A stretch of DNA of 64,000 bases from Euryodendron excelsum (Eukaryota > Streptophyta > Magnoliopsida > Ericales > Pentaphylacaceae): NCBI GenBank assembly GCA_033060915.1, contig CM065381.1:3180001-3244000 (forward strand). Direction: 5' to 3'. The notes beneath the pieces are model-generated. The model made no database searches, was not told the origin of the DNA, and saw only the letters and a program-made list of their open reading frames with translations. This document shows positions 1 to 13,301 of the stretch, one piece after another; the stretch's first letter is position 1; every line of letters starts with the position of its first letter. The position numbers and the translations under genes were made by a program.

Positions 1-300
1 TTCACGCCCCTTTGATACCCGAAAAATGGACAATCTGCGTTCAGTAAATCGCAATTCTTTTTGTGTGTCGGGCAGCGCGCGTTAAGATTCGTCGCGTGAT
101 TGTCCGGGCGAGGTATAAAGCCAAAACAAGTTGGAGTTCCCCGCCATCACCTCGCCTAGATACGGGGGCTTCATACCCTAAAGTTGCAGAGATGAAAGTT
201 CCAACCGAGGTACCTTTAGTTGACAATTTATATCATATTCAATCCATAGTTTTTAAAATCTCAATCCGGATCTTACGACACTACGATTCATTTTGGTAAA
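1..300. other. Unassigned GC-richer segment at window edge
   Basis: This stretch is clearly less AT-rich than what follows and has overlapping short open frames on both strands (plus 63-299, minus 41-226). Neither frame resembles a family I recognise. It may be the end of a gene or transposon that continues beyond the left edge; the window does not show enough to decide. Confidence 0.3.
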
Positions 301-1280
301 ATCAATTCGGATCTTATAGAAAATCCCAGGATATGGTCCTCTTGTACTTGGAGGCAGCATAGTAAGATTTTGGTGTAGAATTTTATTGGACCCAATCCCA
401 TTTTTAAACTTTGGTTTGCTTAATATGGCGGTTTTTTTTTTTTACTATTATGTTTGTGGCCTACCCATCGTACATTACGTCCAAATCAATAAAAAATGTC
501 ATATTGAATTGAATACATCAAGGAAAACAAATAATGGTAACCGAATATGCTAAGAAAAACAAATTAGGGTAATCGGCATTCCTATATTGCAGCATTTTGG
601 GAAAACCACAGAGTTGAAGGAACAAAGATGCAATTCTAGCATCTCCATCTTCCTCTCTAACCCATCCATTCTCCAACAATACTTTATCTACTCTATCTCT
701 TTCTCTCCCTTGCATTTGCACATTAATTAATCAAATGCATTTTTCCCTCTTTTTTCTCCAATTAATCAAGTACCTTAAAATCCCTTCTTTTTGTTTTTTT
801 TTTATTTATATTTATTCTATTTGTCTTCTTCTTCTTCTTCAATTTTTCCATCCACCAAACTACAAGCCCTTATTCAACCCCTTTTTCTTCTCGTCATGAG
901 CCTTCTTGTAATACTTAGTTCTTCTTCTTCTTTTTTTTTAAAGGTGCTCCAAAATTCTTTTTTATGTCATTTGTTTTATCTACTGCTACCAAAAAATGCA
1001 ACTAGTAGAGACTTTTCTCTTATGATTTATACAGCTTTCTTTTTCTTTTCTTTCTTTCTCTCTTTTCAATCTATTTCTAAATTCAACACTTTTAATTCAA
1101 AACTTTTACTTTCTTTACCCCACTTTTAACTGCTACTATAGTGTGCCAAATGCTGTATTACAAAACTCTTCTTCTCCACCTCTTTTTTTGCATGAAATGC
1201 AATACTTTTCCGTTTAAACTTCTATTATATAATGTTTTATAATTTTACTTATGTGGTTTATCCTTTTTTTGGCCTAATTT
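301..1280. other. AT-rich intergenic DNA with polypyrimidine tracts
   Basis: T-rich and CT-rich low-complexity DNA. The open frame at 791-1129 (plus) is made of phenylalanine, leucine and serine from the pyrimidine tracts and is not a credible gene. I see no other feature. Confidence 0.6.
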
Positions 1281-1332
1281 AGGCATCTTTTTTTTTTTTT
1301 TTTTTTGTCTTCTTGTAATATATTTTAATTAC

Positions 1333-2725
1333 TTTATTCATATAGAAATTATCCTGTAAATCCCTCAAACGATCCATTGTAGGATCTCGATTTCGACAAC
1401 CCTGTTTCAACTACAAGTGTTTTATCTCCACTGCAAGCCAATTGGTAGACTTCTTTTACAATTAAATCTGCTGTCTCTTTCCACTGCCCTGGATGGTTAT
1501 TCTTTGAGAAAAACAAAAAAACAAAAATATATGCGAAAAAAAAAATTAAATAACGATTGACTTGAAATAAGAAAGAGATCCTAACAACAGCAAATAGAGT
1601 GCAGTAAAGTCTCATAAAATTGCACAAACGAGGTCATTATTTAAACCTTTTGCATTAGATTAAAGCAACCCAACTTTGTTTGACTTTGCAATGCCCCCGA
1701 GTCTGCACTCTTCTATGGGCTCATTCAGGTTAATTAATATAACAACTACACCATATAACACAAATCCATTAAATAATATATTAGCTTACTTCTTCACATA
1801 AGTAAAAATTACAGATTATGATTAGGTATAGTCATAAGCAGGGAAATGATATTCCTCACAATTTATAATCATCTTACATGCAACAAACCACCTCAAAATT
1901 TCACAAGCAAATTTTCCCATACACTAACACAATTTAAATAATTATGGAATATTGAATACAAGAAAGAAAGGGGAAGCTTAGGACTTAACATCTACCTGAA
2001 AAGGGATAGAAATAAGGGAGAAATAGAACACCTGAATCAATACCAAAGGAACCCATGATATGCCCAAATCATGAAAATCAAAAATCATAGAATACTCAAA
2101 CAATGTAACAAATAAGCAGATCAGAGCACACTTTTTGAACCCATCACCAAAAGACCCTCAAAAGATTCAACAGCACACAAATATGGCGAACACTGAATCG
2201 CCAAGCTAATGCAATCAACTATATTCGTTCACTTACAACTACCCAGAAAACAATAAAAGAAAATACAAAAAAAAAAAAACCATAAAATTATAATAATAAG
2301 AAGCAGAGGATTACCCTCAAAGGAAGAAGAATTCATAGCAGTTGTTCAATAACTAACCACTCAGCCCACCACATTACCACCAAAGCCCCATCTTTTCTGA
2401 ACCTGAAATAGACAAATCATCAAAACATAGACAGAGATGAATGGAAAAATATATGAGTGTATGGATAGACAAAGAAAGCATATGAGAGAGAGAAAGAAGG
2501 TACACAAATACCAAGAAGAGAGGCGAGAAATTCTGCCACTAGGAACGAATCCATGACTAAGCTGGGTCCTCAACTTGGGCTTTTCAAGACCCGAAGCAGC
2601 GAAAGGAGAGATGAGAGGACCCTAGAGAGAGAAGATAGACAAGTGGAGAGAGAAAGGGAAAGAGCGGAGCAGAGGTCATAGAGAGAGAAAGAAACGGATG
2701 ATAGAAAAGTACCAAATATATAAGG
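1333..2725 (-). CDS. Possible small three-exon gene, about 53-aa product, unknown function
   Basis: I do not recognise the product. On the minus strand a TATA-like element (2714-2723) is followed by a CT-rich leader. A donor then ends a first exon at 2512. A second exon (2315-2402, after a TTTCAG acceptor) holds ATG at 2336 and ends in GAGG|GTAATC. A last exon (1349-1488, after CCATCCAG) carries the frame to TGA/TAA-type termination at 1349. A polyadenylation-like AATAAA (1333-1338) lies just beyond. Exons 2 and 3 join in phase to give about 53 residues; the last exon encodes GQWKETADLIVKEVYQLAC and then a Gly/Ser-rich tail. Exon 1 also contains an ATG (MDSFLVAEFLASLL) that would splice in phase to exon 3 if exon 2 were skipped. 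With exon 2 included it becomes a short upstream ORF of 23 codons. The exon model is inferred from splice consensus only. It could instead be a non-coding transcript or the relic of a longer gene. Confidence 0.35.
2714..2723 (-). promoter_or_regulatory. TATA-like element upstream of the possible small gene
   Basis: On the minus strand the sequence reads TTATATATTTGG, followed within about 30-60 bases by a CT-rich, leader-like tract that runs to the first donor site at 2511. The arrangement (TATA, CT-rich leader, GT donor) matches the AIL5-type gene at 27.1 kb. Confidence 0.4.
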
Positions 2726-5600
2726 CTACCAACAGGGGCAAAAGCGGCTGCATGTTACCTTTTTCACCCTCTCCCTCCCGGGTGATTATTCAGTGCTGTT
2801 GGAGCACCACAATGCAATAGGTCATCCATCATTCTCTTATTAGGTAGGCTTTAACGTAGGCCCCGTATGGGGCTGACCGAGGGACTAGCGGAGATAGTAG
2901 TCCCACTGAAGTTTTAAGTTACACTCTTTTGTAGTTGATTATTTGTATTTTTTTTATTCTAATTTGTAAATTCAGATAGGCTTTCAGCCCTCTATTTAAA
3001 ATTCCAAACCCCGGCCCTCTATTCTACAAATAATTGCATTATTAATGTGATACACTTAATTTTGATCATTTATCTTTTATTATTTAACTTTTTTAATTTA
3101 TTTTTGTATTTTAGTACAATTACTTCATAATTTGAGCACTTGAATTTCATATTTTGGATGTAGGGTTTTTAAATTAAACAAAAAAGATATTTTTAATGCA
3201 TACGTACATAGTAACATAGCTATGAACATTTATTGCGTCTATTGTATTGTCAATGTTAGTCTTTTTGTTCCTCAGCTAAGTGGCATTTTTTTGGACTTTA
3301 TTTCCCATTAGAAGCAAGTCCATCGTCATATTTTAGACTTCTATTATATGACATTATATTTTCCACCTTTTGTAAGTATTAAGCATTTGAATTGATTTGA
3401 GTATTTATTTATTTGTTTTACCGGGTGTTGTTTTGGGTTAACTATTTGGACTTTTAACATGTTATGTGACTCTGTAGTTTTTTATTCTCTAAGATTTATT
3501 TATGCTAGAGGTTAGGATTACAATTTTGTTTAACAGAATTTTAATTTAGCATTTTCATTTGTAAAAAGTTAAAGCTTAGTTGCTATTAAATTTAAGGATT
3601 AAATTAGGACAAGCTTACGAATTATTAAAATTTTGTATGTGACTTTATGTAAATTTTGCCCCCAGTGAGTAAAACTCCTGAACCGATTCCTGTCGGTGTC
3701 TTGATAGGTATGTTTAAGACCCATCTAACAAGAGACCTATAGTATTGTGAGAGCGTAGGAAACTACATAGGCACCCCAGATTTTGTGCAATACTGTTATT
3801 TGTATTTAAATATGTAATGTTTCAATAAAATTTTATTTTATTAACACTCTCCACAATTTAACACCTAGTACCCTAACCCAAATTAAATATCAAATTTTTT
3901 GTATAGTGAAGAAGGAGCTCTGCCCATTTTTTCTTGTACATAGGACCCAATAAAATCAACAACTTTTAAATTAATATTCTGTGAGTTTCTAATGTTGACA
4001 ATTCAACCAGTGGAACTTACTCATCAAATATGCATGAAATAACTATTTGAAAATACATCAAACTTTACTTTTAATAAATAATTAATGTACAAAGAAATAA
4101 TTAATATGCCTTTTTTTTGGGATAAATTGTATATGAATATACATATATGTGTACCATAATTGAGGAAAAACTCATTTGGAAAGGGAAATCGCTTTTTTGC
4201 TGAAATGCGCTTTTAGTATGATTACAAAATTCGTTTAGAAATTTTTTGAAACATTTTAAAAATGCTTGGAAAACGTTGGAATACTAATGGAAATCCTTGG
4301 GAAACTAACGGGAAACTAAGTTCCAACTAAATATGTATTAAATTATTCATATTGGTTTTCACTAAATTTTTAAAAAAATTTCGCTAATTTTTCTAGGGGT
4401 TTCTTTAAATTTTTATAAAAGTTTCTTACTAAGATTCCTATTAAGTTTTTCATATGATACTCAATCGTTTTCCCGCTTCTCATTTATTTTCCGTTTACCC
4501 TATATTGTTTTCCCTAGTGTTTCTTACTTCCATTTCCTATTTTGCTAATTATAATAGGTACTAGATATGCAATAAGTATTAAAGTTATTGTATTTGGTGG
4601 GTGTATAGCTGCTGGCTTTTAAGGCACTTTTCTATTACACGTTTTAATTACCTATAGAACTAATTGTTTTTTTTTTGTCATATTTATCGAGGCGGAATAG
4701 AAGTTGATTTTATTTTTGTTCAAAAATCTAATATTGTATTCTAATCTATTCCTTATACTTCAACTTAGAAATATGTATTAAGAAAATTTTAAAAAGTATA
4801 ATAATACTATCAACAGGTGAAAATTGGTATTTTATGTTTTGGCACCCCCTAAAATGAGATCCTAGTTTTGCTCATGTGAGAAAAGAGTAGTAAGTGTGAC
4901 GTAGTGCTCCAAGAACAGTAAATAATTTTTTCTCCCTCAATGTTACAAGAAGTTATTGATCATCTTGGAGTGTCACGTGACTCCTCTTAAAATTGTTTAT
5001 TGGTAATATAATATTAATGACTCTTACTATATGGAAGGTAAAAGATCATAACGGAAAAAGTACCTTATTATTTACTACTGAAATTTTTTCCCTTCGCCTC
5101 CCAAAAGAAGGTGGGTTGTAAGAGGAGGAAGAATAGTAATTTGTCTATTTTGAATATTTTTATTCGTGCAACATATATGTATCCTCTATGTTTACATGTG
5201 TAATTATTATACTTGCAGTGTTGTGTACATTGCACAGGAATTCATTTATTTCACAGGCATAACAGAAATTATTACTCAATTTTTAGTTTATAATATATAT
5301 TGATAAATTAAGTTATATAGATTATTGTTTTTTAAATTTGCTTTTTTACAATTTTATGTAAACATACTAATAAGACAAATATCATGTTGTTATTATTTGT
5401 AAGTATATATCAAAGAATTTTACATAACTCATAATTCAGCACAACATACAAACCTATGTGAAAAATTAGAAATTGATCAAACTTTCTTTTAAAAGATCAC
5501 TTATTGGATCCCAACCAATTCTTTAAATAGCAAAAAGAATAAAACTTCATATTTATCATATTAGGGATCCACCCAATTTGCTTTACTTTAAAATGTCTAG
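2726..5600. other. AT-rich intergenic DNA without a gene
   Basis: No supported gene on either strand. A short GC-rich patch near 2850-2910 (including a small GGCCCCGTATGGGGC palindrome) and fragments near 3660-3770 look like transposon debris. The repeat at 4165-4560 is listed separately. Confidence 0.5.
4165..4560. repeat. Dispersed repeat, copy 1 (related to 41165-41760)
   Basis: The stretch starting AAACTCATTTGGAAAGGG and rich in GAAAAC/TTTTGAAAC motifs resembles the one at 41.17-41.76 kb (AAAATTCATTTGGAAGGGGG and following). Both then share a segment around AAATTATTCAT, followed by CACTAAATTTTT/TACTAAGTTTTT, and end in a CCCGTTTT/TTCCC-rich part. Similarity is patchy, as expected of an old repeat. 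I cannot assign a transposon class. Confidence 0.4.
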
Positions 5601-5617
5601 TATGTGGATCCATGTTG

Positions 5618-5850
5618 TTTAACTGTAGTTGTGATGTTGGCCCTGAATTAGCAACATTGAGATGGAAGTACGATTGACCGCAAGAGAGAGCGAGGGGTCC
5701 CGCGTTTTGGAGAACATGAAGGGGTTGATAAAGTTAGTGAAGTTAGAGCTAGTTAAGTGAATACTGGTTGGTCTAGAAACTCGAACCCAAATCGTGGCTT
5801 TTGTCAATTGTCTAGCCCTATCACCCGAGCCGAGTGACATCTTCTTGAGA
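5618..5850 (-). mobile_element. SINE-like, tRNA-derived segment
   Basis: Read on the minus strand, GGCTCGGGTGATAGGGC (5815-5831) resembles a tRNA A box, and GGGTTCGAGTTTC (5776-5788) closely matches a pol III B box, about 30 bases apart as in tRNA genes. It does not fold as a functional tRNA by eye and is followed by about 150 bases of non-tRNA sequence. That combination is typical of plant SINEs. I did not find a clear poly(A) tail or target-site duplication, so the borders are approximate. Confidence 0.45.
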
Positions 5851-8800
5851 GTAGCTGGTCTAGGTTTCTTGTCATTAAAAAAAATGATGTTTCTTATTCC
5901 AGATTTATACCATTAAAAGTTCTAATATTGTTGCTATTGTGTCAAATAAACGATTTAATAAAAGTTATAATATTGAGCAAGGGAAGTTTCTTCTTTGGGA
6001 GCATTTGATATTCCACTTACAACTATTTTGATGTGTCAAATAATTGAACTCTGCTTTGACTACAGTCATATTACACTGGAAATAGAGCTGCCCTTCTTGT
6101 TTTTGAGCTAGTGAAAATTTGGGTTCCCCCTAGAAGCTACTTTCCTTTCGCTGGGGAGCAAAAGAGAAAAATTGTCTAAACCATGCTCACAACAAAACCA
6201 TAAAAACTATCAAAATTGGGTTGAATAATAATTCAATAGGAACTCTTATGGGAATTTTAGTATCAACAAGTTACAAAATATGTATGTACAAATTATTACA
6301 CTTAATTTAAGGTAGGTAAGAGAAAGAAGATACCAACTATATTCAATAGGTACTCTTACGCTAATTTTAATTTCTATAGTATTTTCAACTGGGCAACATG
6401 ATAAAAATAATTTGGTAGCTGGAAGGTAAATTATAATTGGAACATATCCAAATAATTTGAAATGTATTGAGTTGAATTACATTACTAGATATTGCTTATT
6501 TTCATGAAGTAACAATTTTTAAACTTCTATTTCTGCAACCTGATTTCATGAGTTCTTACACTACTTAGTTTATGAGAGCATAATATATGCAACCTTACAA
6601 GACTTTGAACATTTTTCTAAATTTATTTTAAAATGATTGCCAAATTTTTTAAAAAATCCGATATTTTGGTTGATTTTATTCAATTTCAATTTCAAGTGAT
6701 ATCTGCTAATTTTCATCGGTTCATAAATTTTAGACTTACTTTGAAGTAATCTATGTGGATAATAGAATGAGTCGCATTAGCTTGACTTGAAATAATCTCT
6801 GCTATTTTATTTGACAATTATCAAATGCCTTGCTCTTCAAGGCCGACACAAGTGATTTAGTGGGTTCCAATTGTTTGTTCTAGTAGTTCAATTGATAGGA
6901 TTTAAATTGGACTCTACCAATTAAGAATAACAATGGAGCCCGCTAAACCTTACCTTATTCTTAATAAAAAAATTTCTTCTCACACAAGATTATACCTAGT
7001 CCTAAATCCGTGACGAGTTGAACTTTTTCACTTCGTCCTTGTCCTACTTAAGTTAATAATAATTCTGATTAGAACGGGTTTAACTAGTATAAAATTTCAA
7101 AACAAAAATAAATCTCTAGAAATAAAAAATAATACAAATTAGACGCACACTAATACAATATAAAATTTAGAAAGAAATAGCCTAAAACTCAAGAATAAGA
7201 ATTAACATTAAAATCATAATATTTAATTATGTACTAAGGATATTTAATATAATCAAATATAACATGAATATTTAGGGATTCCATAATATACTAGGGACTG
7301 GTTCGGAGTGGGGTGACTAAACTCTACCTCATCCCTAAACCGCATTAGGTTTTATTTTCTTTCTCATACTCTGCCTCTAAGTTATTTATTCATATCCCAA
7401 ACTTTTTTAGTAAGGACGGGTGAAGCGAGGTGAGGGTTTTCGGATTCAATTGACATCTGTACTACCAATTGACAAATAAATTGTTGTTCACGACTCTTTA
7501 ATTATGGCAAATGCTATTTTTTTTTAAGAGAGTTTACCAGAATGATATGGCGGTACTATTTTTTGTAATTAAAAATATCATAAAGGCTATTTTGTATTAA
7601 AGTAAATTACTCTTTTTTCAATTGTCATTCTATTTTGTGTTGGCCTGTCACATCGGGAGAGATGAGTGTGTGTTAAGTTAATAATTTTCCCGCACACTTC
7701 TTGTTTTTAACGGGTAGTCAACGTTTAGTTCTTACAAAAAAATTAAAAAAAAACTATCATTCTATTAATAAATTCTGTATAAATTTTTTAATTGTATAGT
7801 TTTACTCTTTATTTGTTTCTTTCTGAACTTACCAAAGTTATATATAGACATACAAACGCATATATGTATGTTGCAGTGTAATGAGTTTGACTTTACTACC
7901 TCCCATTTCTTAAATTATCTCAATTATTAGGTATATAAATGTTTATTCATTGAAAACAACATGACAGCAGTAAGCCTGTGAAATGGCTCAAATGGCCTTC
8001 CGGTCATGTCGTCTAAAAGATGCTCTCATCGAGGTGACCAAAGACCCCAAACTATGTACATTAGAGAAAAATAAAACTGAAGGGCAGAGGTCTCATTTGC
8101 AGCCCAAACGGATCACGTGGCTGTTCATAATTGGACTGTTGCTAACCTAGTGTTCCTCCATGTATTCCCCACCTACAACTAACGTAAAGAAAGTGACAAA
8201 TGCCTAACAGCCCATTAAAGATGACGAGGAAGACAAAAACGGTTGTGATTGGGCGCCGACGTAATAAAAATTGTCAAAGAAAGCTATGCATGATGATCCG
8301 TCGGCAATCAGCACTCGTTATTGAAAATGTACCGACTGCTAAGTAGAGGGGCTAGTCTAGTTGTGTTCATGGATCCTACTCATTCTTAATTTTGTGTTTC
8401 AAAGGTCTTAACCCTTTAATGTAACCTATGTATATGAGAAAACTATCGAGGTGGTGGGCAAAATTCAACCCTTGCATATTTTAATTTGTTTGCGCAAATA
8501 GTTGTGTGAACTGTTAAGAAAGAATTTAATGTTTGCTCACACTTCAGTAGGATTATGCTGATCGGTCACTTAGTTATGGTTCAAATCAAATATTCTACAA
8601 CAAATAAAAATATTTATAGTCACGCCTAAAAGAGTTGTTACATTGATTGCCCGTTCCTATCTTTTTTTATCAATTAAAAAAGATACATGAGAAATGGTAA
8701 GGAAATGAGGAGAATAATAAGATAAAAAATAAAGTGAGTAGTTCTTTATGGTATATGACTTGCTCCAAAATGTGCTTGAGATAATATCCCAAGTGCAAGA

Positions 8801-9750
8801 TGTGTCAAGTGATCACTCTAAAATAAAGCGATTGATATTCACCAGTGTGCGATTGTTATACTCAAACAGCTTTCTATTTTCTTCTGCTCAGTTTTGATCG
8901 TGATAGAAGACGATTTACGAATATTTCATAAAATACAAAGTTGTAGATCTTGAAGTTTTATTTCCAATGCCGCAAGAATTAACTCAATCGGATATCAGAG
9001 CAAGAAGTTATGGCCATAATCCCAAGACAATGTCAAATTCCTAACCCCAATTTGATCAACTCGATTCCGCCTTGATTCTTCTTACTTCTTTTCGTCTCTT
9101 TTAGCTTTCATAACTTACAAAACTCAAGCAAAACCTAATTAAATATATAGCTAACTTAAGAAAAACACAAATAACTATTCTAACTCTAACAAAGTGCAAA
9201 TTAAAGACTTATGATTACACTTTTACAATGCAAACAATATAAGAAATAACAACTTCAAGATTATTTCAAACTTGCAGTTCTTATATATTCAATAAAATTC
9301 AATTATGATTAAATGTTTTGATATATATACATGTAGAACTTTAAAGTTTTTTCAAAGTATGAAATTATTTCATATGATAGTCATACGCTGTAATGGCCGA
9401 TGGTATAAAGACCACTATGATTTTAGCAATAATGATATATGAAATAACAAATAGTCAAATCATAATAGGCATCACAGTTAGTGTATACATACTATTAAGA
9501 GTTTTTGATTATAAAAAATATATGTAATTAACTAAATAAACTAAGAGATTTAAGAATTGCTTAAAAGAAACATATTTGATTCTCTATCTAGAAGGTAACC
9601 AAGATAGTAGAACTATAGGTTAAGAATCACACTCAACATTACTTTATGTGACTGGAATATGCCAAGAAGAACGAATATCAAAATCATACATCATACATAC
9701 ATGTGTAAATAAAAATAAATGTATCTATTATATTTATATACAGTTCATTT
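5851..9750. other. AT-rich intergenic DNA without a gene
   Basis: No open frame here resembles a protein. Apart from a partial MITE near 7505-7640 I see only AT-rich sequence and short homopolymers. Confidence 0.5.
7505..7640. mobile_element. Degraded MITE copy
   Basis: AAATGCTA, then a T-rich stretch and ACCAGAATGATATGGCGGTA, match the left half of the MITE family that is better preserved at 46920-47075 and 49012-49186. The right half is eroded. It is counted as a family member because of the shared ACCAGAATGATGTGGCA-type core. Confidence 0.35.
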
Positions 9751-9882
9751 AGAAGGTGGCATCCCATAAAAAAGGGTGGCAGCTGGTGCTCATATTATAT
9801 ATATATATATATATGATGCAGAAGGTGGTATCCAATATAGAAGGTGGTATCCCATAAAAAAAATGGTGGCAGTTCGTGCTCA
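9751..9882. repeat. Imperfect direct repeat around a (TA)n tract
   Basis: AGAAGGTGGCATCCCATAAA at 9751 recurs as AGAAGGTGGTATCCCATAAA at 9839, each followed by GGTGGCAG and GTGCTCA. A half copy (AGAAGGTGGTATCCA) lies at about 9820. A (TA)n run separates the copies. It looks like local slippage duplication. Confidence 0.7.
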
Positions 9883-9899
9883 AATTTAATCATTTCCAA

Positions 9900-12800
9900 A
9901 TTTCCAATGATTTGGGCTAGGGTATACATAACAAACTAGCGAGGTCCAAGCTTCCTAGAGAGAAATTATTCAGTGATTTTAGAGTTTCACGTGTCCTTGC
10001 GATTCCACTCACATAGAGTTATGGAGGTAGGTCTTAGACTTGTTAGGTAGAATATTTGACCTCCCAATAAGAGAAACCCCACCACTATGTGAGTGCTGAA
10101 TCAATAATGATGTGATGTTCCAAGAGCATTAAATAATTTTTCTTACACAAAAATAATATGTTACCATTAGACAATGATACAAACCAAAAAAGATAGCCTA
10201 ATGATTGGCATATTCTCGTTCTAAGCATGAAGTTGACATGGTTATATGAACAGTGATCCTGCATAAATATTGCCTCGTGACTATGCAACAAAAGAAAAAA
10301 TTGATCTATTATCCTTGGGAAACACCAATTTATCATCTCTTTTTGTCAATGATGAAGCCTAGCGAATTTTATGCCCACTTTTTTCTCTTATTTTATTTTT
10401 TGATTAGCAAAAATTTAAACAAACAAAACATGATTGACATGTGCCGCTTCTTAAATTGTTACTTTCTTTAACTAAGAATTTGTATACTATAAGGTGGCAA
10501 AGAGAAGAGTTGATCAAGTAATAAAGAAATTTAAACTAATGTTGTGGAAGAGTTGATCAAGTAACAAAGAAATTTATACTAATGTTGTGTTTGAATCTTG
10601 AATTTATGGAGAAAAAAGTAAAACAAATAAAAAATAAAATTACTCATGTTGTTTGGTTATTAAGAGAAAGTGATGGATAAAAGAAAATAAAAAAGAAATA
10701 AGTGAATTAACTGTCTTGTTTCATTTACCTTTACATTGTTATTTATAAATACCTATTTATTTATTTCTTATTTTTTCCATGTAAACAAACAATAAAATAA
10801 AATTTAGAATTTCACATCATAAATATGTCGAATGGGGAAATGTTAATTTGTGGAGTTTGTACACTAGTTGCAAAACTAATACCTTTGTATCATCTAGCAT
10901 GAGAGTTTGCAAAGAACAAAGTAAATAATGCATGAGAGCGGCACTCCTAATTTGTCCATAATTTTTTATTATAACTTATAAAAGTGCAAAAGTGAGTGGT
11001 GTAAAAGAAAGAAACAAGAGGACAACTTTGAGTGTAAGACACGTCAGGACTCAGAAAATCGAATCTCCAAGCTTACGTTTAAGCATTGATTCATTCCTTC
11101 AAAGTTTGTTTAGGAAGGATGGGTGAATGAATGAAACTCATTAGTCCAGTTGATGATCATGTACTACCCAAAAGCACCTCTTGTTATTGCGGCCTTGCTT
11201 TGTGCACTAAAGATAATACTTTTGACAATGAGGGGGAAAAAGTTGATTGTTCCCTTTCTTATTAGTTGAAAGAAAAGATAAGAACATAATGAACCTTTTA
11301 TATGGATATATATATATATATAACTGGTATAAAATATTTTTGCTTTTATATTACTCGGTAACTTTTTGTGCAAGACTAACCATTCACAAAATGCGGAATT
11401 AAGTTTATCAGTAAAAAAAGTCAATCATTAGCCCGCTACCAAGTATCAATCGCGGTTGATACTAGACTTCTTCTTTATCATGATCATATCTGCCATTCAA
11501 ATTTGATCAATTTATTCCTTTTCTTAAGGGATTTTCGTATTACCAAATATGCAAATTGGATTAAAATTCATATATCATTGTAGATACATACAAGTTTTTG
11601 ATTGAATCCCCTAATCTAATATAGAATCCATCAAACTAATATATAAGATTTGTGTTTAAAAGTTTTTCGGTAGATCTAATTAGATTATATTCTGCCAAAA
11701 AAGGAATGACGAATCATCTTGAAAGCATGTATTTACATAAATAAATAAAAAAAGTCTCTTTTTCCAAGTCACCATGCTTCACACACAGATTAAATAATAA
11801 GGAAGATATGACTAAATAAATGTAGAGCTTCTCACGTATAAAACGGAAAATACGAATAAGTAAATGTAGAGCTTCATATATAAAACAATAAAAAAATTCT
11901 AGATAACAACCCCTGGTACTTTTGTCATCTTATTGAGTTTTTTTTTGGCAATTGGCATTGAAAATAGGCTAAAGAGTACTGTCTCATACCCTACAAGATA
12001 TTTCAATTTGCCCCTCCGTTTCACACACACCACACATGCAGGGACGGAATCCTAAATTTTGTATTGGAGATACGGTACAAAAAAAGTTGTAAATTTTGAA
12101 AAATCAAGATAAAATTTTTTAAATTTTAAGGAGGACAATACATTATTTCTTTATATTTACAAGACATAAACAGAATTTTGACAAAGTAGAGGAGCCATGC
12201 CCCACTGTCTATGCACAGTTTTGTCCTTGCACAAAATGTTAGATTATTGATTCCTCAATAATAGAGACATTAATTAGTGGATGATAGGTCTGTATCTTCA
12301 TTAGATTATTGCCTCACTCAATAATAGAGACATTAACTAATCGCACTAATACAAGATGATAGGTCTATATCTAACCTCAAATTTGTTAGTACGCCACTCA
12401 ATGATGTGGATTAAAGCAGCTCCAGTGCCGGAGGAGACTCATGCGTCCAAGCTTTAAGGGCACCTTAATCTTATGAAAGTAGTGTTAATTTTTTGCATAA
12501 GGCTAGAATAATAGTTTGTATAAATGTTTATAATAGATTTGAACGCTTCTAATTCACGTCCGTTACTTTGTTAAATAAAAAGTTCTATTACTAAACGATG
12601 TATATATAATGTTTGTCAGCCCACACAACAATTTTGTAATGCCATAAACAAATATTTGCTATTAAATTGTGACTTTTGATGGGAAAATGGCTATGGAAAG
12701 GCTTCTGAAAATTGATGTGTTGAAAGAATGTATAAACTTGACCATATGATATCAGCAAACAGTGAAAAATGTGTATGTGTCAATTGTTTTATTTGTTCTT

Positions 12801-13262
12801 TTGGCTATTGGATAAAAAACCGAGTCCAAAGTAGTGAAAATCCTGTAGATAGCTGATAATAATCTGCTGGAAAACATGCCTAATTTTTGTAGTGGTGTGA
12901 CCTTATCTTTTTGTGGGTAGTATTTTTTTCATACAAATGACAACTTACACCTGATGTAAAATTAACAAGTTTCACATCGGTTCGTAACATTTTGATAGAT
13001 TTATACATTTTTTTCTTCTTCCCAAAACTTAAACTAGAGAAGTTTTATCCGAAAATAAGACAAGAAAGTGAAACAAATATACATTTATTTATTTTATTTC
13101 TCCGAAATAATGGTATTGTTCCCATGACCATTTTTAATTTGTGAAGTTTCGCAGCCAACAATTTTAGATGGGGACTGCTTCACAAAAAGAAAAATGAAGA
13201 AAAAAGAAAAATATAGAGAAAAAAAGATTGGGATTAGATGGCAATGTCTTTGGAAACAAAGG

Positions 13263-13265
<3 letters not shown>
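9900..13265. other. AT-rich intergenic DNA, mostly unassigned
   Basis: No gene supported. A segment near 12042-12225 begins CAGGGACGGAATCC and ends near GCCATGCCCCACTGTC. It resembles the edges of old transposons also glimpsed at 38.41, 40.75 and 61.52 kb. The tandem repeat at 10504 is listed separately. Confidence 0.45.
10504..10589. repeat. 43-bp tandem duplication
   Basis: Two adjacent 43-bp units (10504-10546 and 10547-10589), each beginning GAAGAGTTGATCAAGTAA and ending GTTGTG, differ at two positions. It is a recent local duplication in non-coding DNA. Confidence 0.9.

Positions 13266-13297
<32 letters not shown>
13266..13297. repeat. (TC)16 microsatellite
   Basis: Sixteen uninterrupted TC units. 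The minus-strand open frame over this region (RERERE) is an artefact of the repeat. Confidence 0.95.

Positions 13298-13301
<4 letters not shown>

Noticed and set aside
791..1129. Plus-strand Phe/Leu/Ser-rich frame that looks like a membrane protein
   Set aside because: It comes from T- and CT-rich low-complexity DNA; no conserved motif, start context or promoter.
5776..5831. A functional tRNA gene
   Set aside because: A and B boxes are present but the acceptor and anticodon arms do not pair by eye. SINE-like is the better reading.
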